A DNA stretch of 64,000 nt from MGBC124762 sp048201935 (GTDB taxonomy: Bacteria; Bacillota; Clostridia; Oscillospirales; Oscillospiraceae): contig DBFBGR010000002.1 in the NCBI GenBank assembly GCA_048201935.1, forward strand, positions 62,001 to 126,000, given 5' to 3'. The notes under the pieces were generated by a model. That model made no database searches. It saw nothing but the letters and a program-made list of their open reading frames with translations, and was not told the DNA's origin. The translations under genes were made by a program, and so were the position numbers. Shown piece by piece: positions 1 through 7,618 of this stretch. The number at the start of each line of letters is the position of its first letter. Positions within the stretch are counted from its first letter, which is position 1.

Positions 1-831
1 CAGGAAGCTCAAAAGGCTCTTGCCTCGGTAGAGGCACCATTGCTCCGCGCCGAACTGACGGTTGAGAGAGTGGCCGATCTCAAAGAGGTTCATGGAGTTG
101 AAGGCGGACCACAGGCCCTTGTAGCACTCATAATTGGTAACGCTGTGGCAGGCTTGGTCGTTCATCCAGCGGTTGTAATCGCCGTGGAGGGTCTCGCCCA
201 GCAGCCAGAAGTCAGGCTTCAAGCTGCTGGTGAACCCCCGCAGCCGGCGGAGATAATCCGGGTCCAGGCAGTAGGCTACATCCAGGCGCAGTCCGTCGAT
301 GCCGTAGTCCTCCACCCAGCCGCGAATGGCGGCAAATTGGTGCTCCACCACCGCGGGGTTTTGCAGGTTCAGCTTCACCAACTCGTAGTGGCCCTCCCAG
401 CCCTCGTACCAAAAGCCGTCGCCATAGTTGGAGTCGCCGTCAAAATTGACATGGAACCAGTCCTTATAGGGGCTGTCCCAGCGCTTTTCCAGTACGTCCC
501 GGAAGGCCCAAAAGCCCCGGCCTACATGGTTGAACACGCCGTCGAACATCACCCGGATGCCCGCTTGGTGAAATGCGTTGCAGACCTTTTTCAGCTCCTC
601 TTTGGTGCCCAGACGGCAGTCCACGGCGTTGTAATCTCTGGTATCATAGCCGTGACAGTCGCTTTCAAAAAGAGGGTTAAAAAGTACCGTATCCGCGCCC
701 AGGGCCTTGATGTGTTCCACCCAGTCCAGCACGGTCAGGAGCCGGTGGGCGCTCACGCCGTCGTTGTGCTCCGGCGCGCCGCACAGCCCCAGAGGATAGA
801 TCTGGTAGACTACCGCTTCTTCAAACCACAT
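1..831 (-). CDS. GH13 alpha-amylase family glycosidase (3' part off window)
   Basis: This is the catalytic barrel of an alpha-amylase-family (GH13) enzyme that cleaves or rearranges alpha-glucosidic bonds in maltodextrin-type sugars. No signal peptide is visible, so it is probably cytoplasmic. The first 277 residues are visible and the gene runs off the left edge. Three of the four GH13 signature regions can be read: region I DGVFNHVG at 97-104, region II GLRLDVAY at 180-187 with the nucleophile Asp184, and region III LLGETLHG with the acid/base Glu213. The ATG follows AAGGAAGG and a good promoter at 875-903. The protein begins almost directly with the first barrel strand (VVYQIYP), so the extra N-terminal domain of classical neopullulanases is absent. 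The family is certain, but the substrate cannot be read from the sequence. Confidence 0.88.
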   Translation of the reverse strand, partial: MWFEEAVVYQIYPLGLCGAPEHNDGVSAHRLLTVLDWVEHIKALGADTVLFNPLFESDCHGYDTRDYNAVDCRLGTKEELKKVCNAFHQAGIRVMFDGVFNHVGRGFWAFRDVLEKRWDSPYKDWFHVNFDGDSNYGDGFWYEGWEGHYELVKLNLQNPAVVEHQFAAIRGWVEDYGIDGLRLDVAYCLDPDYLRRLRGFTSSLKPDFWLLGETLHGDYNRWMNDQACHSVTNYECYKGLWSAFNSMNLFEIGHSLNRQFGAEQWCLYRGKSLLSFL

Positions 832-874
832 AGTTTTGCCTTCCTTTGCTGAGAGAGTATTTGAACAGGTCTCT

Positions 875-903
875 AGTATAACAGAGGTCGGCCTGGAACA
901 CAA
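875..903 (-). promoter_or_regulatory. sigma-A promoter for the GH13 gene
   Basis: On the minus strand TTGTGT (898-903) and TATACT (875-880) are separated by 17 bp, with TGT before the -10 box (extended -10). The box lies about 44 bp upstream of the GH13 ATG. Confidence 0.65.
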
Positions 904-981
904 TGGCAAAAATGGACCCTTTGCCTTGGAGTGGTCCAGAAAAATGACGGCAAAGTTTCACAAAAATCTTGGGTGATGCGG

Positions 982-1010
982 TTGATTTTTTAGAAGACTT
1001 GTGCTATACT
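982..1010 (+). promoter_or_regulatory. sigma-A promoter for the PAS-EAL gene
   Basis: TTGATT (982-987), a 17-bp spacer and TATACT (1005-1010) with an extended TGC before the -10 box. It lies inside the longest open frame of the following gene, so initiation at 969 or at ATG 1014 is unlikely. Confidence 0.7.
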
Positions 1011-1076
1011 CTTATGGAAAACAGTGGGCCAGAAGGTAAATTTTCACTCACAGCACGGACTAAGGGGACGGTAGTT

Positions 1077-2732
1077 GTGTTGCAAAACAAGCTCTTTGAT
1101 ATTCTCTCCAGCGCCTCAGACGACATCTATTTCTATCTCTGCGATGTAAAACGGGACTACAGCCGTTGGTCCAAAAACACCGTGGAGGATTTTGGCGTGC
1201 CGGAATATGTCTACGATAACGCCTCGGTCTGGATGGAGCACATCCATCCCGATGACCGGGAGGCCTACCGCCTGGACGTTCAGGCGGTCTTCGAGGGAAA
1301 GAAGGACCGCCACGAGTGCGAGTACCGGGCCATGACGGCCAAGGGCGAGTACGTTTGGGTCAAATGCTGCGGCGTGATGTACTACGAAAACGGAGAGCCC
1401 ACCATGTTTGGCGGATGCATCATGCGCCTGGACAACCACAGCCGCTACGATCCAGTGACCCATCTTCTGGCCGCCAACCACGAGACCGACTGGATCTGCG
1501 AGTTTTTGGCCTCGGACCAGCCCGCCATCGTCGTGCTCATTGGTATCGACGGCTTCCGCCAGATCGTCAACAACTATGGCTACGAGTTTGGCAACAGTAT
1601 CCTCTTCCAGATCGGTCAGAAGCTCTCGGGGCTGTGTACCACCCTGGGCAAGGGATGTATGGTGGCCCGGTTCGTCAAGGATGAGTTCGTAGTCTTCCTG
1701 CCCGGCTACACAGAGGAGCGGGCCCGGGATGTCTTCCAGCAGATGAAAAAGCTGGTCCAGCAGGTGGGCGTGGAGGGCCGCAACATCGACATCGGTATCT
1801 CCGCGGGCGCGGTGCAGTTCCCCGCCGATGGCCGGGAGTATAACGCTTTGGTGTCCAAGCAGGAGCATGCATTGGAGTATGTCAAGGAGCATGACCGGGG
1901 TGGCTTCTGCCTGTATAACGAGGATATCGAGCATGAGCACAGCCGCCGCATCCAGATCCGCAACGCTTTGGCCCACTCCATCAACAACGACTTTGAGGGC
2001 TTTGAGCTCTATTTCCAGCCCATCGTATCCAAAGACAGCCACTGTATGCACGGCTGTGAGACTTTGCTTCGCTGGAAGTATGGCACGGAGCGGGGCATCC
2101 GCATGGACGAGACCATCGACGAGCTGGAAAAGAGCGGCTACATCAAGGAAGTGGGCGAGTGGGTCATCGACACCTGCCTCAAGTATATCCGGCAGTGGCA
2201 GGATCGTGAGGACACCTTTACCGTCAGCATCAACGTCTCCGCCATCCAGTTCCGGGACGCGGCCTTTGTGAAACGCCTCATCGACAAGGTCCATCAAAAC
2301 GGCGTGGACCCCCGGCGGCTCATTGTGGAGCTCACCGAGAGCGCCACGGTGGAGAACGTGGAGCAGTTGGCCGGGAGCTTCCAGGAGCTGCGAGACGCGG
2401 GCATCCGGGTCTCCCTGGATGACTTTGGCACCGAGAACTCCACGCTGACGCTGCTACGGGACCTGCCGGTGGACGAGGTGAAGATCGACCAGTCCTTCAT
2501 CCTCCAGTTGGCGCCTCAGCAGCGGGTGGACGCCGCCATCGTGGAGAGCACCATCCAGCTTTGCAACAAGCTGGGCATTTTGGTGGTGGTGGAGGGGCTG
2601 GAGACCCGGGAAACCATCGACATGGTGGAGCACTACGACATCACCAGTATGCAGGGCTTCTACTTTGCCCGGCCCATGCCGGTCAATGAATTTGAAAACC
2701 ACATCTCCAAAAAGTACGAGCTGGTGAACTGA
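1077..2732 (+). CDS. PAS - degenerate GGDEF - EAL signalling protein
   Basis: This is a cyclic-di-GMP signalling protein of 551 residues with no membrane segment. A PAS_3-type fold lies at about 15-118, a GGDEF-type domain at about 120-275 and an EAL domain at about 290-545. The GGDEF signature is replaced by VKDEF, so diguanylate cyclase activity is unlikely and the domain may instead bind GTP as a regulator. The EAL domain keeps most metal and catalytic motifs: CETLLRW (EAL read as ETL), SINVSAIQF, ELTES, DDFGTE, KIDQSF and VEGLET. It may therefore hydrolyse c-di-GMP. I prefer the GTG at 1077 because AAGGGGA lies 8 nt upstream and a strong promoter at 982-1010 excludes earlier starts; the TTG at 1080 is possible. 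A terminator follows at 2766, so the gene is monocistronic. Confidence 0.85.
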   Translation: MLQNKLFDILSSASDDIYFYLCDVKRDYSRWSKNTVEDFGVPEYVYDNASVWMEHIHPDDREAYRLDVQAVFEGKKDRHECEYRAMTAKGEYVWVKCCGVMYYENGEPTMFGGCIMRLDNHSRYDPVTHLLAANHETDWICEFLASDQPAIVVLIGIDGFRQIVNNYGYEFGNSILFQIGQKLSGLCTTLGKGCMVARFVKDEFVVFLPGYTEERARDVFQQMKKLVQQVGVEGRNIDIGISAGAVQFPADGREYNALVSKQEHALEYVKEHDRGGFCLYNEDIEHEHSRRIQIRNALAHSINNDFEGFELYFQPIVSKDSHCMHGCETLLRWKYGTERGIRMDETIDELEKSGYIKEVGEWVIDTCLKYIRQWQDREDTFTVSINVSAIQFRDAAFVKRLIDKVHQNGVDPRRLIVELTESATVENVEQLAGSFQELRDAGIRVSLDDFGTENSTLTLLRDLPVDEVKIDQSFILQLAPQQRVDAAIVESTIQLCNKLGILVVVEGLETRETIDMVEHYDITSMQGFYFARPMPVNEFENHISKKYELVN

Positions 2733-2765
2733 GCCGGCTACTTACAGAAAACCACTTGGCGCACA

Positions 2766-2803
2766 ACATGGAGCCTTTGGTAGCAAGGGCTCCATGTTTT
2801 TAT
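2766..2803 (+). terminator. Rho-independent terminator after the EAL gene
   Basis: Perfect 10-bp stem ACATGGAGCC (2766-2775) / GGCTCCATGT (2788-2797) followed by TTTTTAT. It lies only about 25 bp before the azlC start. Confidence 0.8.
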
Positions 2804-2826
2804 GTGCGCGGAAGGGAAGAAGGAAA

Positions 2827-3537
2827 ATGCGAGAAAAGGGAACACGCCGCCGGGCCTTGGCCGCCGCCTTTCCCAACACCATCCCCATCATGGCGGGCTT
2901 TTGGTTTTTGGGCCTGGCCCACGGCCTTTTGATGGTCCAAAGCGGCTTCCACTGGCTCTATCCCACCCTCATGGCTCTCATCGTCTTCGGCGGGTCGCTG
3001 GAGTATGTGGCCATGGAGTTGCTTCTGGGCGCCTTTGACCCGCTGGCCGCCATCGCCACCGCCTTGCTGGTCCAGGCCAGGCACCTCTTTTACGGCATCG
3101 CTATGCTGGATAAGTTCAAGGGCCTTGGCTGGAAGCGGCCCTATCTCATCTTCGGCATGTGCGATGAGAGCTTTTCCATCAACTGTACCGCCCAGGTCCC
3201 GGAGGAGGTGGACCGGGGCTGGTTCTACTTCTTCGTCACGCTGCTGGATCAGTGCTACTGGGTAAGCGCCAACCTCACCGGCGCTCTGCTGGGGTCTCTC
3301 ATCACCTTTGACACCCAGGGGCTGGACTTTGTCATGACCGCCATGTTCGTGGTCATCTTCCTGGAGCAGTGGAAAAAGGAGACCCGGCACACCACCGCCG
3401 TCATTGGCCTGGGGGCTTCTTTGCTATGTCTGGCGGTCTTCGGGCCGGACCGCTTCTTGCTGCCTGCCATGGTCTGCATCCTAGTCCTGCTGACCTTTTT
3501 GCGCGCGCCCATAGAAAGGGGAGGTGGTCTGGCATGA
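2827..3537 (+). CDS. azlC: AzlC family branched-chain amino acid exporter, large subunit
   Basis: This is the large membrane subunit of an AzlCD-type exporter for branched-chain amino acids or their analogues. It has 236 residues, a basic N-terminus (MREKGTRRR) and several hydrophobic segments. The family block following the first helices is clear (FGGSLEYVAMELLLGAF, then VQARHLFYGIAMLDKF and FGMCDESFSI). The ATG at 2827 is chosen because GGAAGGGA lies 9 nt upstream. The more upstream frame opening at 2794 overlaps the preceding terminator. Its stop overlaps the azlD start (ATGA at 3534-3537), which implies translational coupling to the small subunit. I see no convincing promoter between the terminator and this gene. 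Confidence 0.88.
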   Translation: MREKGTRRRALAAAFPNTIPIMAGFWFLGLAHGLLMVQSGFHWLYPTLMALIVFGGSLEYVAMELLLGAFDPLAAIATALLVQARHLFYGIAMLDKFKGLGWKRPYLIFGMCDESFSINCTAQVPEEVDRGWFYFFVTLLDQCYWVSANLTGALLGSLITFDTQGLDFVMTAMFVVIFLEQWKKETRHTTAVIGLGASLLCLAVFGPDRFLLPAMVCILVLLTFLRAPIERGGGLA

Positions 3538-3866
3538 CCATGACGACCACCCAGGCCGCCATTACCATCGCCCTGTTGGCCCTGGGCACCATGACCACGC
3601 GGTTTTTGCCCTTTTTGCTCTTCCGGGACAACAGACCTACCCCGGCGTACATCCAATACCTTGGAAAAGCTCTGCCAGCCGCCATTTTCGGTATGCTGGT
3701 GGTGTATTGCCTCAAAGGTGTGGACGTGCTCTCGGGCAGCCACGGCCTGCCTGAGCTCATCGCCATCGTGGTCACGGCGGCCTTGCACCTGTGGAAGCGG
3801 CAGATGATCCTCTCCATCCTGGGGGGCACGGTGTGCTATATGTTGCTGGTCCAACTGGTTTTTTAA
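3534..3866 (+). CDS. azlD: AzlD family small subunit of branched-chain amino acid exporter
   Basis: This is the small partner of AzlC, 110 residues with about four hydrophobic helices. The conserved early block TMTTRFLPFLLFRDNR and the following YIQYLGKALPAAIFGML are typical of AzlD. The start overlaps the azlC stop by four bases, so the two proteins should be made in a fixed ratio. The open frame extends upstream to 3369 inside azlC, but that part encodes charged sequence without family similarity and is rejected. Confidence 0.86.
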   Translation: MTMTTTQAAITIALLALGTMTTRFLPFLLFRDNRPTPAYIQYLGKALPAAIFGMLVVYCLKGVDVLSGSHGLPELIAIVVTAALHLWKRQMILSILGGTVCYMLLVQLVF

Positions 3867-3892
3867 GGGGCGAAGATTGGCAAATTCACCCA

Positions 3893-3920
3893 TTGACAAC
3901 CCGGCCCATGTCCTTATAAT
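3893..3920 (+). promoter_or_regulatory. sigma-A promoter for the antiporter gene
   Basis: Consensus TTGACA (3893-3898) and TATAAT (3915-3920) separated by 16 bp. Confidence 0.8.
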
Positions 3921-3927
3921 TGGAGAA

Positions 3928-3946
3928 GCGGCCCTGGCAGGGCCGC
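3928..3946 (+). repeat. stem-loop at the 5' end of the antiporter transcript
   Basis: Perfect inverted repeat GCGGCCCT / AGGGCCGC with a 3-nt loop. It begins at about the expected transcription start, so the mRNA would carry a capping hairpin. There is no T-run, so it is not a terminator. Confidence 0.5.
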
Positions 3947-3980
3947 AAATCCTTGTATTGAGAGAAGAAGGTATCCAATT

Positions 3981-5231
3981 ATGAGCGGACTGATCTCCCT
4001 TGCTGTTGCCCTGCTGGCGGGTCTGATGATGACCCGTCTGATGAAAAGTCTCAACCTGCCCGACGTGACGGCCTATCTGGTGGCCGGTGTGATCCTGGGG
4101 CCCTGCCTGCTGGGCCGCCTGGGCGTCCCCGGACTGGGCTTTGGCTCTTTTGAGGAGGTGGCCCTGCTCCAGCCCATCTCCGATGTGGCCCTGGGCTTCA
4201 TCGCCTTCGCCATCGGCAGCGAGTTTCGTCTGTCCCACCTGCGCTCCACCGGCCACGCGGCGGTGACCATCGGCGTGATCCAGGCTGTGGTGGCCACTGT
4301 GCTGGTGGATATCTGCCTGGTGGGGCTCCACTTCGCCCTGGGCGATAAGCTGCCCATCCCCGCCGCCATCACCCTGGGCGCCATCGCCGCCGCTACCGCC
4401 CCCGCGGCCACGCTGATGGTGGTCCGGCAGTATAAGGCCAAGGGCCCGCTGACCGACCTTCTGCTGCCGGTGGTAGCTCTGGACGACGCGGTGGGCCTGA
4501 TGATCTTCGCCATCTCCTTCGGTGCGGCTCAGGCCATGGCTTCCAGCCGCATCGACCTGCTGGCGGTGCTGGCCGCTCCGGCGCTGGAGATCGTGTTTTC
4601 CCTGGTGCTGGGCGCGGTGCTGGGCTGGTGCCTGACCTGGGTGGAGAAGGCCTTCCACTCCAACCGCAACCGTGTGGCCCTCATCACCGGCTTCATTATC
4701 CTGGGCGTGGCTTTGTCCATGCTCAAGCTCCAGATCGGCACCCTGGAGGTGGGCTTTTCCTCGCTGCTGGTGCTGATGATGCTGGGCACGGTGTTCTGCA
4801 ACACCTGCGATAGCTCGGAGGACCTGATGAACCGGGCGGACAAGTGGTCCGCGCCGCTGCTGACCCTCTTCTTCGTCCTCTCCGGCGCGGCCCTGGACCT
4901 GACGGTGTTCTCCGATGTGGCCATCGTGGGCATCGGTCTTTTGTACATCCTGGCCCGGTCTGTGGGCAAGTACCTGGGCGCGGGCTTCAGCGCCAAGCTG
5001 TCCCACCAGGACCACAGCGTGCAGAAGTACCTGGGCATCACCCTGCTGCCCCAGGCGGGCGTGGCTCTGGGCATGTCCGCCCAGGTGGGCGCCTCCGCCG
5101 CTATGGGCGGCGCGGGCCCCATGGTCCGCAATATCGTCCTCTTCGGCGTGCTCATTTACGAGTTGGTGGGCCCCAGCCTGACCAAGTGGGCCCTCACCAA
5201 GGCCGGGGATATCCAGCCCAAGGCGGCTTGA
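3981..5231 (+). CDS. CPA2-type cation:proton antiporter
   Basis: This is a membrane antiporter of the Na+/H+ (KefB/NapA, CPA2) family. It has 416 residues and about 11-13 hydrophobic helices and would exchange Na+ or K+ for protons. The family block around the ion site is visible (TAPAATLMVVRQYKAKG followed by LDDAVGL, which carries the paired acidic residues). The C-terminus ends soon after the last helix, so the cytoplasmic TrkA-N/RCK regulatory domain of KefB is missing. The gene has its own promoter and a 5' hairpin, and AGAAGG lies 9 nt before the ATG. No terminator separates it from the next gene, 38 bp downstream. Ion specificity cannot be read. Confidence 0.87.
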   Translation: MSGLISLAVALLAGLMMTRLMKSLNLPDVTAYLVAGVILGPCLLGRLGVPGLGFGSFEEVALLQPISDVALGFIAFAIGSEFRLSHLRSTGHAAVTIGVIQAVVATVLVDICLVGLHFALGDKLPIPAAITLGAIAAATAPAATLMVVRQYKAKGPLTDLLLPVVALDDAVGLMIFAISFGAAQAMASSRIDLLAVLAAPALEIVFSLVLGAVLGWCLTWVEKAFHSNRNRVALITGFIILGVALSMLKLQIGTLEVGFSSLLVLMMLGTVFCNTCDSSEDLMNRADKWSAPLLTLFFVLSGAALDLTVFSDVAIVGIGLLYILARSVGKYLGAGFSAKLSHQDHSVQKYLGITLLPQAGVALGMSAQVGASAAMGGAGPMVRNIVLFGVLIYELVGPSLTKWALTKAGDIQPKAA

Positions 5232-5260
5232 GATAAAGAATAGAAGAGGAGAGAAACGGC

Positions 5261-5404
5261 GTGAAAAGGTGTGTATGGATCCTGACCGCACTGTTCATGC
5301 TGCTGACCGCTTGCCACGCTTCGCCAACAGGCGAGGATCAGCCGAGGCGGCACAGCTCTCTCTCGTTTATGACCGTCTGGCCCGCCACACTTGGACAATG
5401 TTGA
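5261..5404 (+). pseudogene. lipoprotein signal peptide fragment, out of frame with the body at 5269-6075
   Basis: A GTG at 5261 behind GAGGAGAG opens a 47-codon frame starting MKRCVWILTALFM and containing a good lipobox, LLTAC. The frame stops at 5402-5404. The remaining protein continues in the neighbouring frame (codon start shifted by one base), which is open through this region. The simplest reading is that this is the true N-terminus of the following lipoprotein, separated from it by a one-base deletion somewhere between about 5325 and 5400, or by a sequencing or assembly error there. Confidence 0.6.
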
Positions 5405-6075
5405 TCCGGAGTAGTGAGCCGGAGCGGTACACCCTGGTGCTCCCTAAGGCGTTGGATGCTGACGCCGTTCAGACGGAAGGATATCGCTATTATACCTACC
5501 GCTACCGGGACCAAGGTGCGGGGCTGACCCTTACCGCCGACTTTTTGCAGATCAGCGGCCCCGAGCCCTGCGAAGGACTAAACGCTCTGCTGCGCCGCGC
5601 GGCGGTGGAGGATGTCTTTGCGTTTGACACGCCATACGATGTTCGCGCTTGGCCGAACACCACCTATGAGGTGGAGTGTGAGCTGACCCATAGCGGCCAG
5701 CAGTGCCTGTCCATGTGTTTCTACTGCTATTCCAACACGTTTGGTGCTGCCCACCCGAACTGGGACCGCTGGGGAGCCACTGTGGACCTGGAGACCGGCG
5801 AGCCTCTGCGGCTAGATCAGATCGTAGATGTAGGGGAGAGCTTCCCGGACTGGGCCCGGGCTCAGGACTGGACGCCGCTGAACCACTGGCTGCCTGACAA
5901 CAGTTCAGACGAGGAATACGCCGCTCGTCTCATAGAGGAATGGCTGCCTCCCGAGGACACCGTGCGAAACTTCTATCTCACTGATGACGCACTGGTGCTC
6001 ATTGTGTGGGAGGGCCGATATGACACCCGCCTGAGTGTGCCTTTGGCTGATTTGACGTTAAAGAGAAACCTGTAA
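5269..6075 (+). CDS. DUF3298/RsiV-like extracellular domain protein, probably frameshifted lipoprotein
   Basis: The body has about 225 convincing residues. It looks like an extracytoplasmic beta-rich domain with spaced features of the DUF3298 (RsiV C-terminal) type: an aromatic/Cys stretch CFYCYSNTFGAAHPNWD, then DLETGEPLRLDQI, then FYLTDDALVLIVWEGR and LSVPLADL near the end. The similarity is judged by eye and is moderate. This frame has no signal peptide of its own. The first residues of the open frame (CMDPDRTVHAADR and following) are the shifted reading of the lipoprotein leader at 5261-5404. If it is really translated as it stands, an internal start such as ATG 5398 would give a cytoplasmic stub. 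Function is unknown. Confidence 0.55.
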   Translation: MCMDPDRTVHAADRLPRFANRRGSAEAAQLSLVYDRLARHTWTMLIRSSEPERYTLVLPKALDADAVQTEGYRYYTYRYRDQGAGLTLTADFLQISGPEPCEGLNALLRRAAVEDVFAFDTPYDVRAWPNTTYEVECELTHSGQQCLSMCFYCYSNTFGAAHPNWDRWGATVDLETGEPLRLDQIVDVGESFPDWARAQDWTPLNHWLPDNSSDEEYAARLIEEWLPPEDTVRNFYLTDDALVLIVWEGRYDTRLSVPLADLTLKRNL

Positions 6076-6098
6076 CAGATGAAAAGGAGGTCCCAGCC

Positions 6099-6719
6099 AT
6101 GCCCTGTGAAGTCGACCCCAAGCAGACCACCCGCGCGGCAGCTTTTGAGCTGTGGATGGACGCGCCCAACCCTATGGTGACCTTCTTCAAGACCCTGGAC
6201 GTAACGCCCCTGGTCAAGGCTAGCCGCAAACGTGGTATGAAGTTCAATATGCTGCTGGACTGGTGCATTGGCAAGGCCGCGGCCGGGGTGGAGGAGTTTT
6301 ACACCCTGCCCGTGGGCCGCAAGCTCATCCGCTACGAGACCCTGGCCGTCAACACCATCGTCAAGAATAAGACCGGCGAGGTCAGCTCCTGCGACATCCT
6401 CTTTGACGAGGACCTGGAGGCATTCAACCGGGATTACCTCCGCTACACCGCCCAGGTGGCCGAAAGCTGCCAGAACCGTGACCTGACCGACAGCATGGTC
6501 ATTGGCACCTCCGCCATCATCGACACCGAGCTGGACGGGGCGGTGGGCATGAACAGCGGCATCTTCAATAACCCCTTCCTCATCTGGGGCCGCTATAAAA
6601 AGCGGTGGGGGCGCTATACCCTGACCCTGTCTGCCCAGTTTCACCACACCCAGATGGACGGCGCCCACGCCGGGCGCTTCCTGGCCCGGCTGCAGGAGAC
6701 CATCGACACATTCCGATAA
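6099..6719 (+). CDS. chloramphenicol acetyltransferase-like acyltransferase
   Basis: This is a trimeric CAT-fold acyltransferase of 206 residues that would transfer an acetyl group from acetyl-CoA to a hydroxyl acceptor. The catalytic motif HHTQMDG at 182-188 corresponds to the HHxxxDG of CAT, with the general-base histidine intact. The N-terminal block (AFELWMDAPNPMVTFFKTLDVT) also matches the family layout. It follows a strong Shine-Dalgarno sequence (AAAGGAGGT). Many anaerobe chromosomes carry such genes without a known acceptor, so true chloramphenicol resistance should not be assumed. The next gene starts 17 bp downstream, which suggests a shared transcript. Confidence 0.82.
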   Translation: MPCEVDPKQTTRAAAFELWMDAPNPMVTFFKTLDVTPLVKASRKRGMKFNMLLDWCIGKAAAGVEEFYTLPVGRKLIRYETLAVNTIVKNKTGEVSSCDILFDEDLEAFNRDYLRYTAQVAESCQNRDLTDSMVIGTSAIIDTELDGAVGMNSGIFNNPFLIWGRYKKRWGRYTLTLSAQFHHTQMDGAHAGRFLARLQETIDTFR

Positions 6720-6736
6720 GAGGGGAGAGGCCCGGT

Positions 6737-7615
6737 ATGTATGAGCTCGTCCAGCTGTCCCCGCGTGATTACTACATCGAAAGCCCCGCCAAGATCGGCT
6801 TGGTGCGGCTGAGTGACACCGACGTTTGCCTTATCGACAGCGGCAACGACAAGGACGCGGGCCGCAAGGTCCGCCAGATACTGGACGCCAACGGCTGGAC
6901 CCTTCGGGCCATCTACAACACCCACTCCAACGCCGACCACATCGGCGGCAACAAATACCTTCAGGCCCAGACCGGCTGCGCGGTCTACGCCCCCGGCATC
7001 GAGTGCGCCTTTACCCGCCATCCGCTGCTGGAGCCGTCCTTCCTCTACGGTGGCTACCCTCCCAAGGACCTGCGGCATAAGTTTTTGCTGGCCCAGGAGA
7101 GCGACGCTCAGCCCTTGACGCGGGACGTTCTGCCCCAGGGCTTTGCGCTGGTGGAGCTGCCCGGCCACTTTTTCGATATGGTGGGCTTTTGCACCCCGGA
7201 CGACACGCTGTTTTTAGCCGACTGCCTCTCCAACCGGGAGACCCTGGACAAGTACCAAATCGGTTTTGTCTACGACGTGGCCGCCTATCTGGATACTCTG
7301 GAGCGGGTGAAGACCATGACCGCCAAGGTCTTCGTGCCCGCCCACGCCGCCGCCACCGATTCCATCGCCGACCTGGCCCAGTACAATATCGACAAGGTCC
7401 AAGAGATCGCGGAGAAGATTGTGGAGCTGTGCAGGGAGCCGCTGACCTTTGAGCGGCTTTTGCAAAAGCTCTTTGCCCACTACGGCCTCACCATGACCTT
7501 TGAGCAGTACGCCCTAGTGGGCAGCACCGTACGCTCGTATTTAGCCTGGCTCAAGGACTCCGGGCGGCTGACGGTGGAGATCACCGACGGCGCGCTGTAT
7601 TGGCGGGAGGGATAA
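6737..7615 (+). CDS. MBL-fold metallo-hydrolase with an HSNADH metal motif
   Basis: This metallo-beta-lactamase-fold hydrolase has 292 residues and no signal peptide. The metal motif reads THSNADHIGGN (His63, Asn65, Asp67, His68), so the second His of the usual HxHxDH is Asn. Later ligands appear present: the His of ELPGHFFD, the Asp of FLADCLS and the His of VPAHAAA. The C-terminal 70 residues look helical, with a winged-helix flavour. The ATG at 6737 has GGGGAGAGG upstream; the open frame begins earlier, inside the acyltransferase gene. The next gene follows within 3 bp. Substrate is unknown. Confidence 0.82.
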   Translation: MYELVQLSPRDYYIESPAKIGLVRLSDTDVCLIDSGNDKDAGRKVRQILDANGWTLRAIYNTHSNADHIGGNKYLQAQTGCAVYAPGIECAFTRHPLLEPSFLYGGYPPKDLRHKFLLAQESDAQPLTRDVLPQGFALVELPGHFFDMVGFCTPDDTLFLADCLSNRETLDKYQIGFVYDVAAYLDTLERVKTMTAKVFVPAHAAATDSIADLAQYNIDKVQEIAEKIVELCREPLTFERLLQKLFAHYGLTMTFEQYALVGSTVRSYLAWLKDSGRLTVEITDGALYWREG

Positions 7616-7618
7616 GAG

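Noticed and set aside
969..1076. N-terminal extension of the EAL protein
   Set aside because: It is overlapped by a promoter and has no ribosome site; the GTG at 1077 is better.
3255..5291. 678-codon open frame on the minus strand over azlCD and the antiporter
   Set aside because: It is antisense to well-supported membrane protein genes. Its His/Gln/Gly-rich translation is what GC-rich coding DNA yields in reverse; it has no ribosome site.
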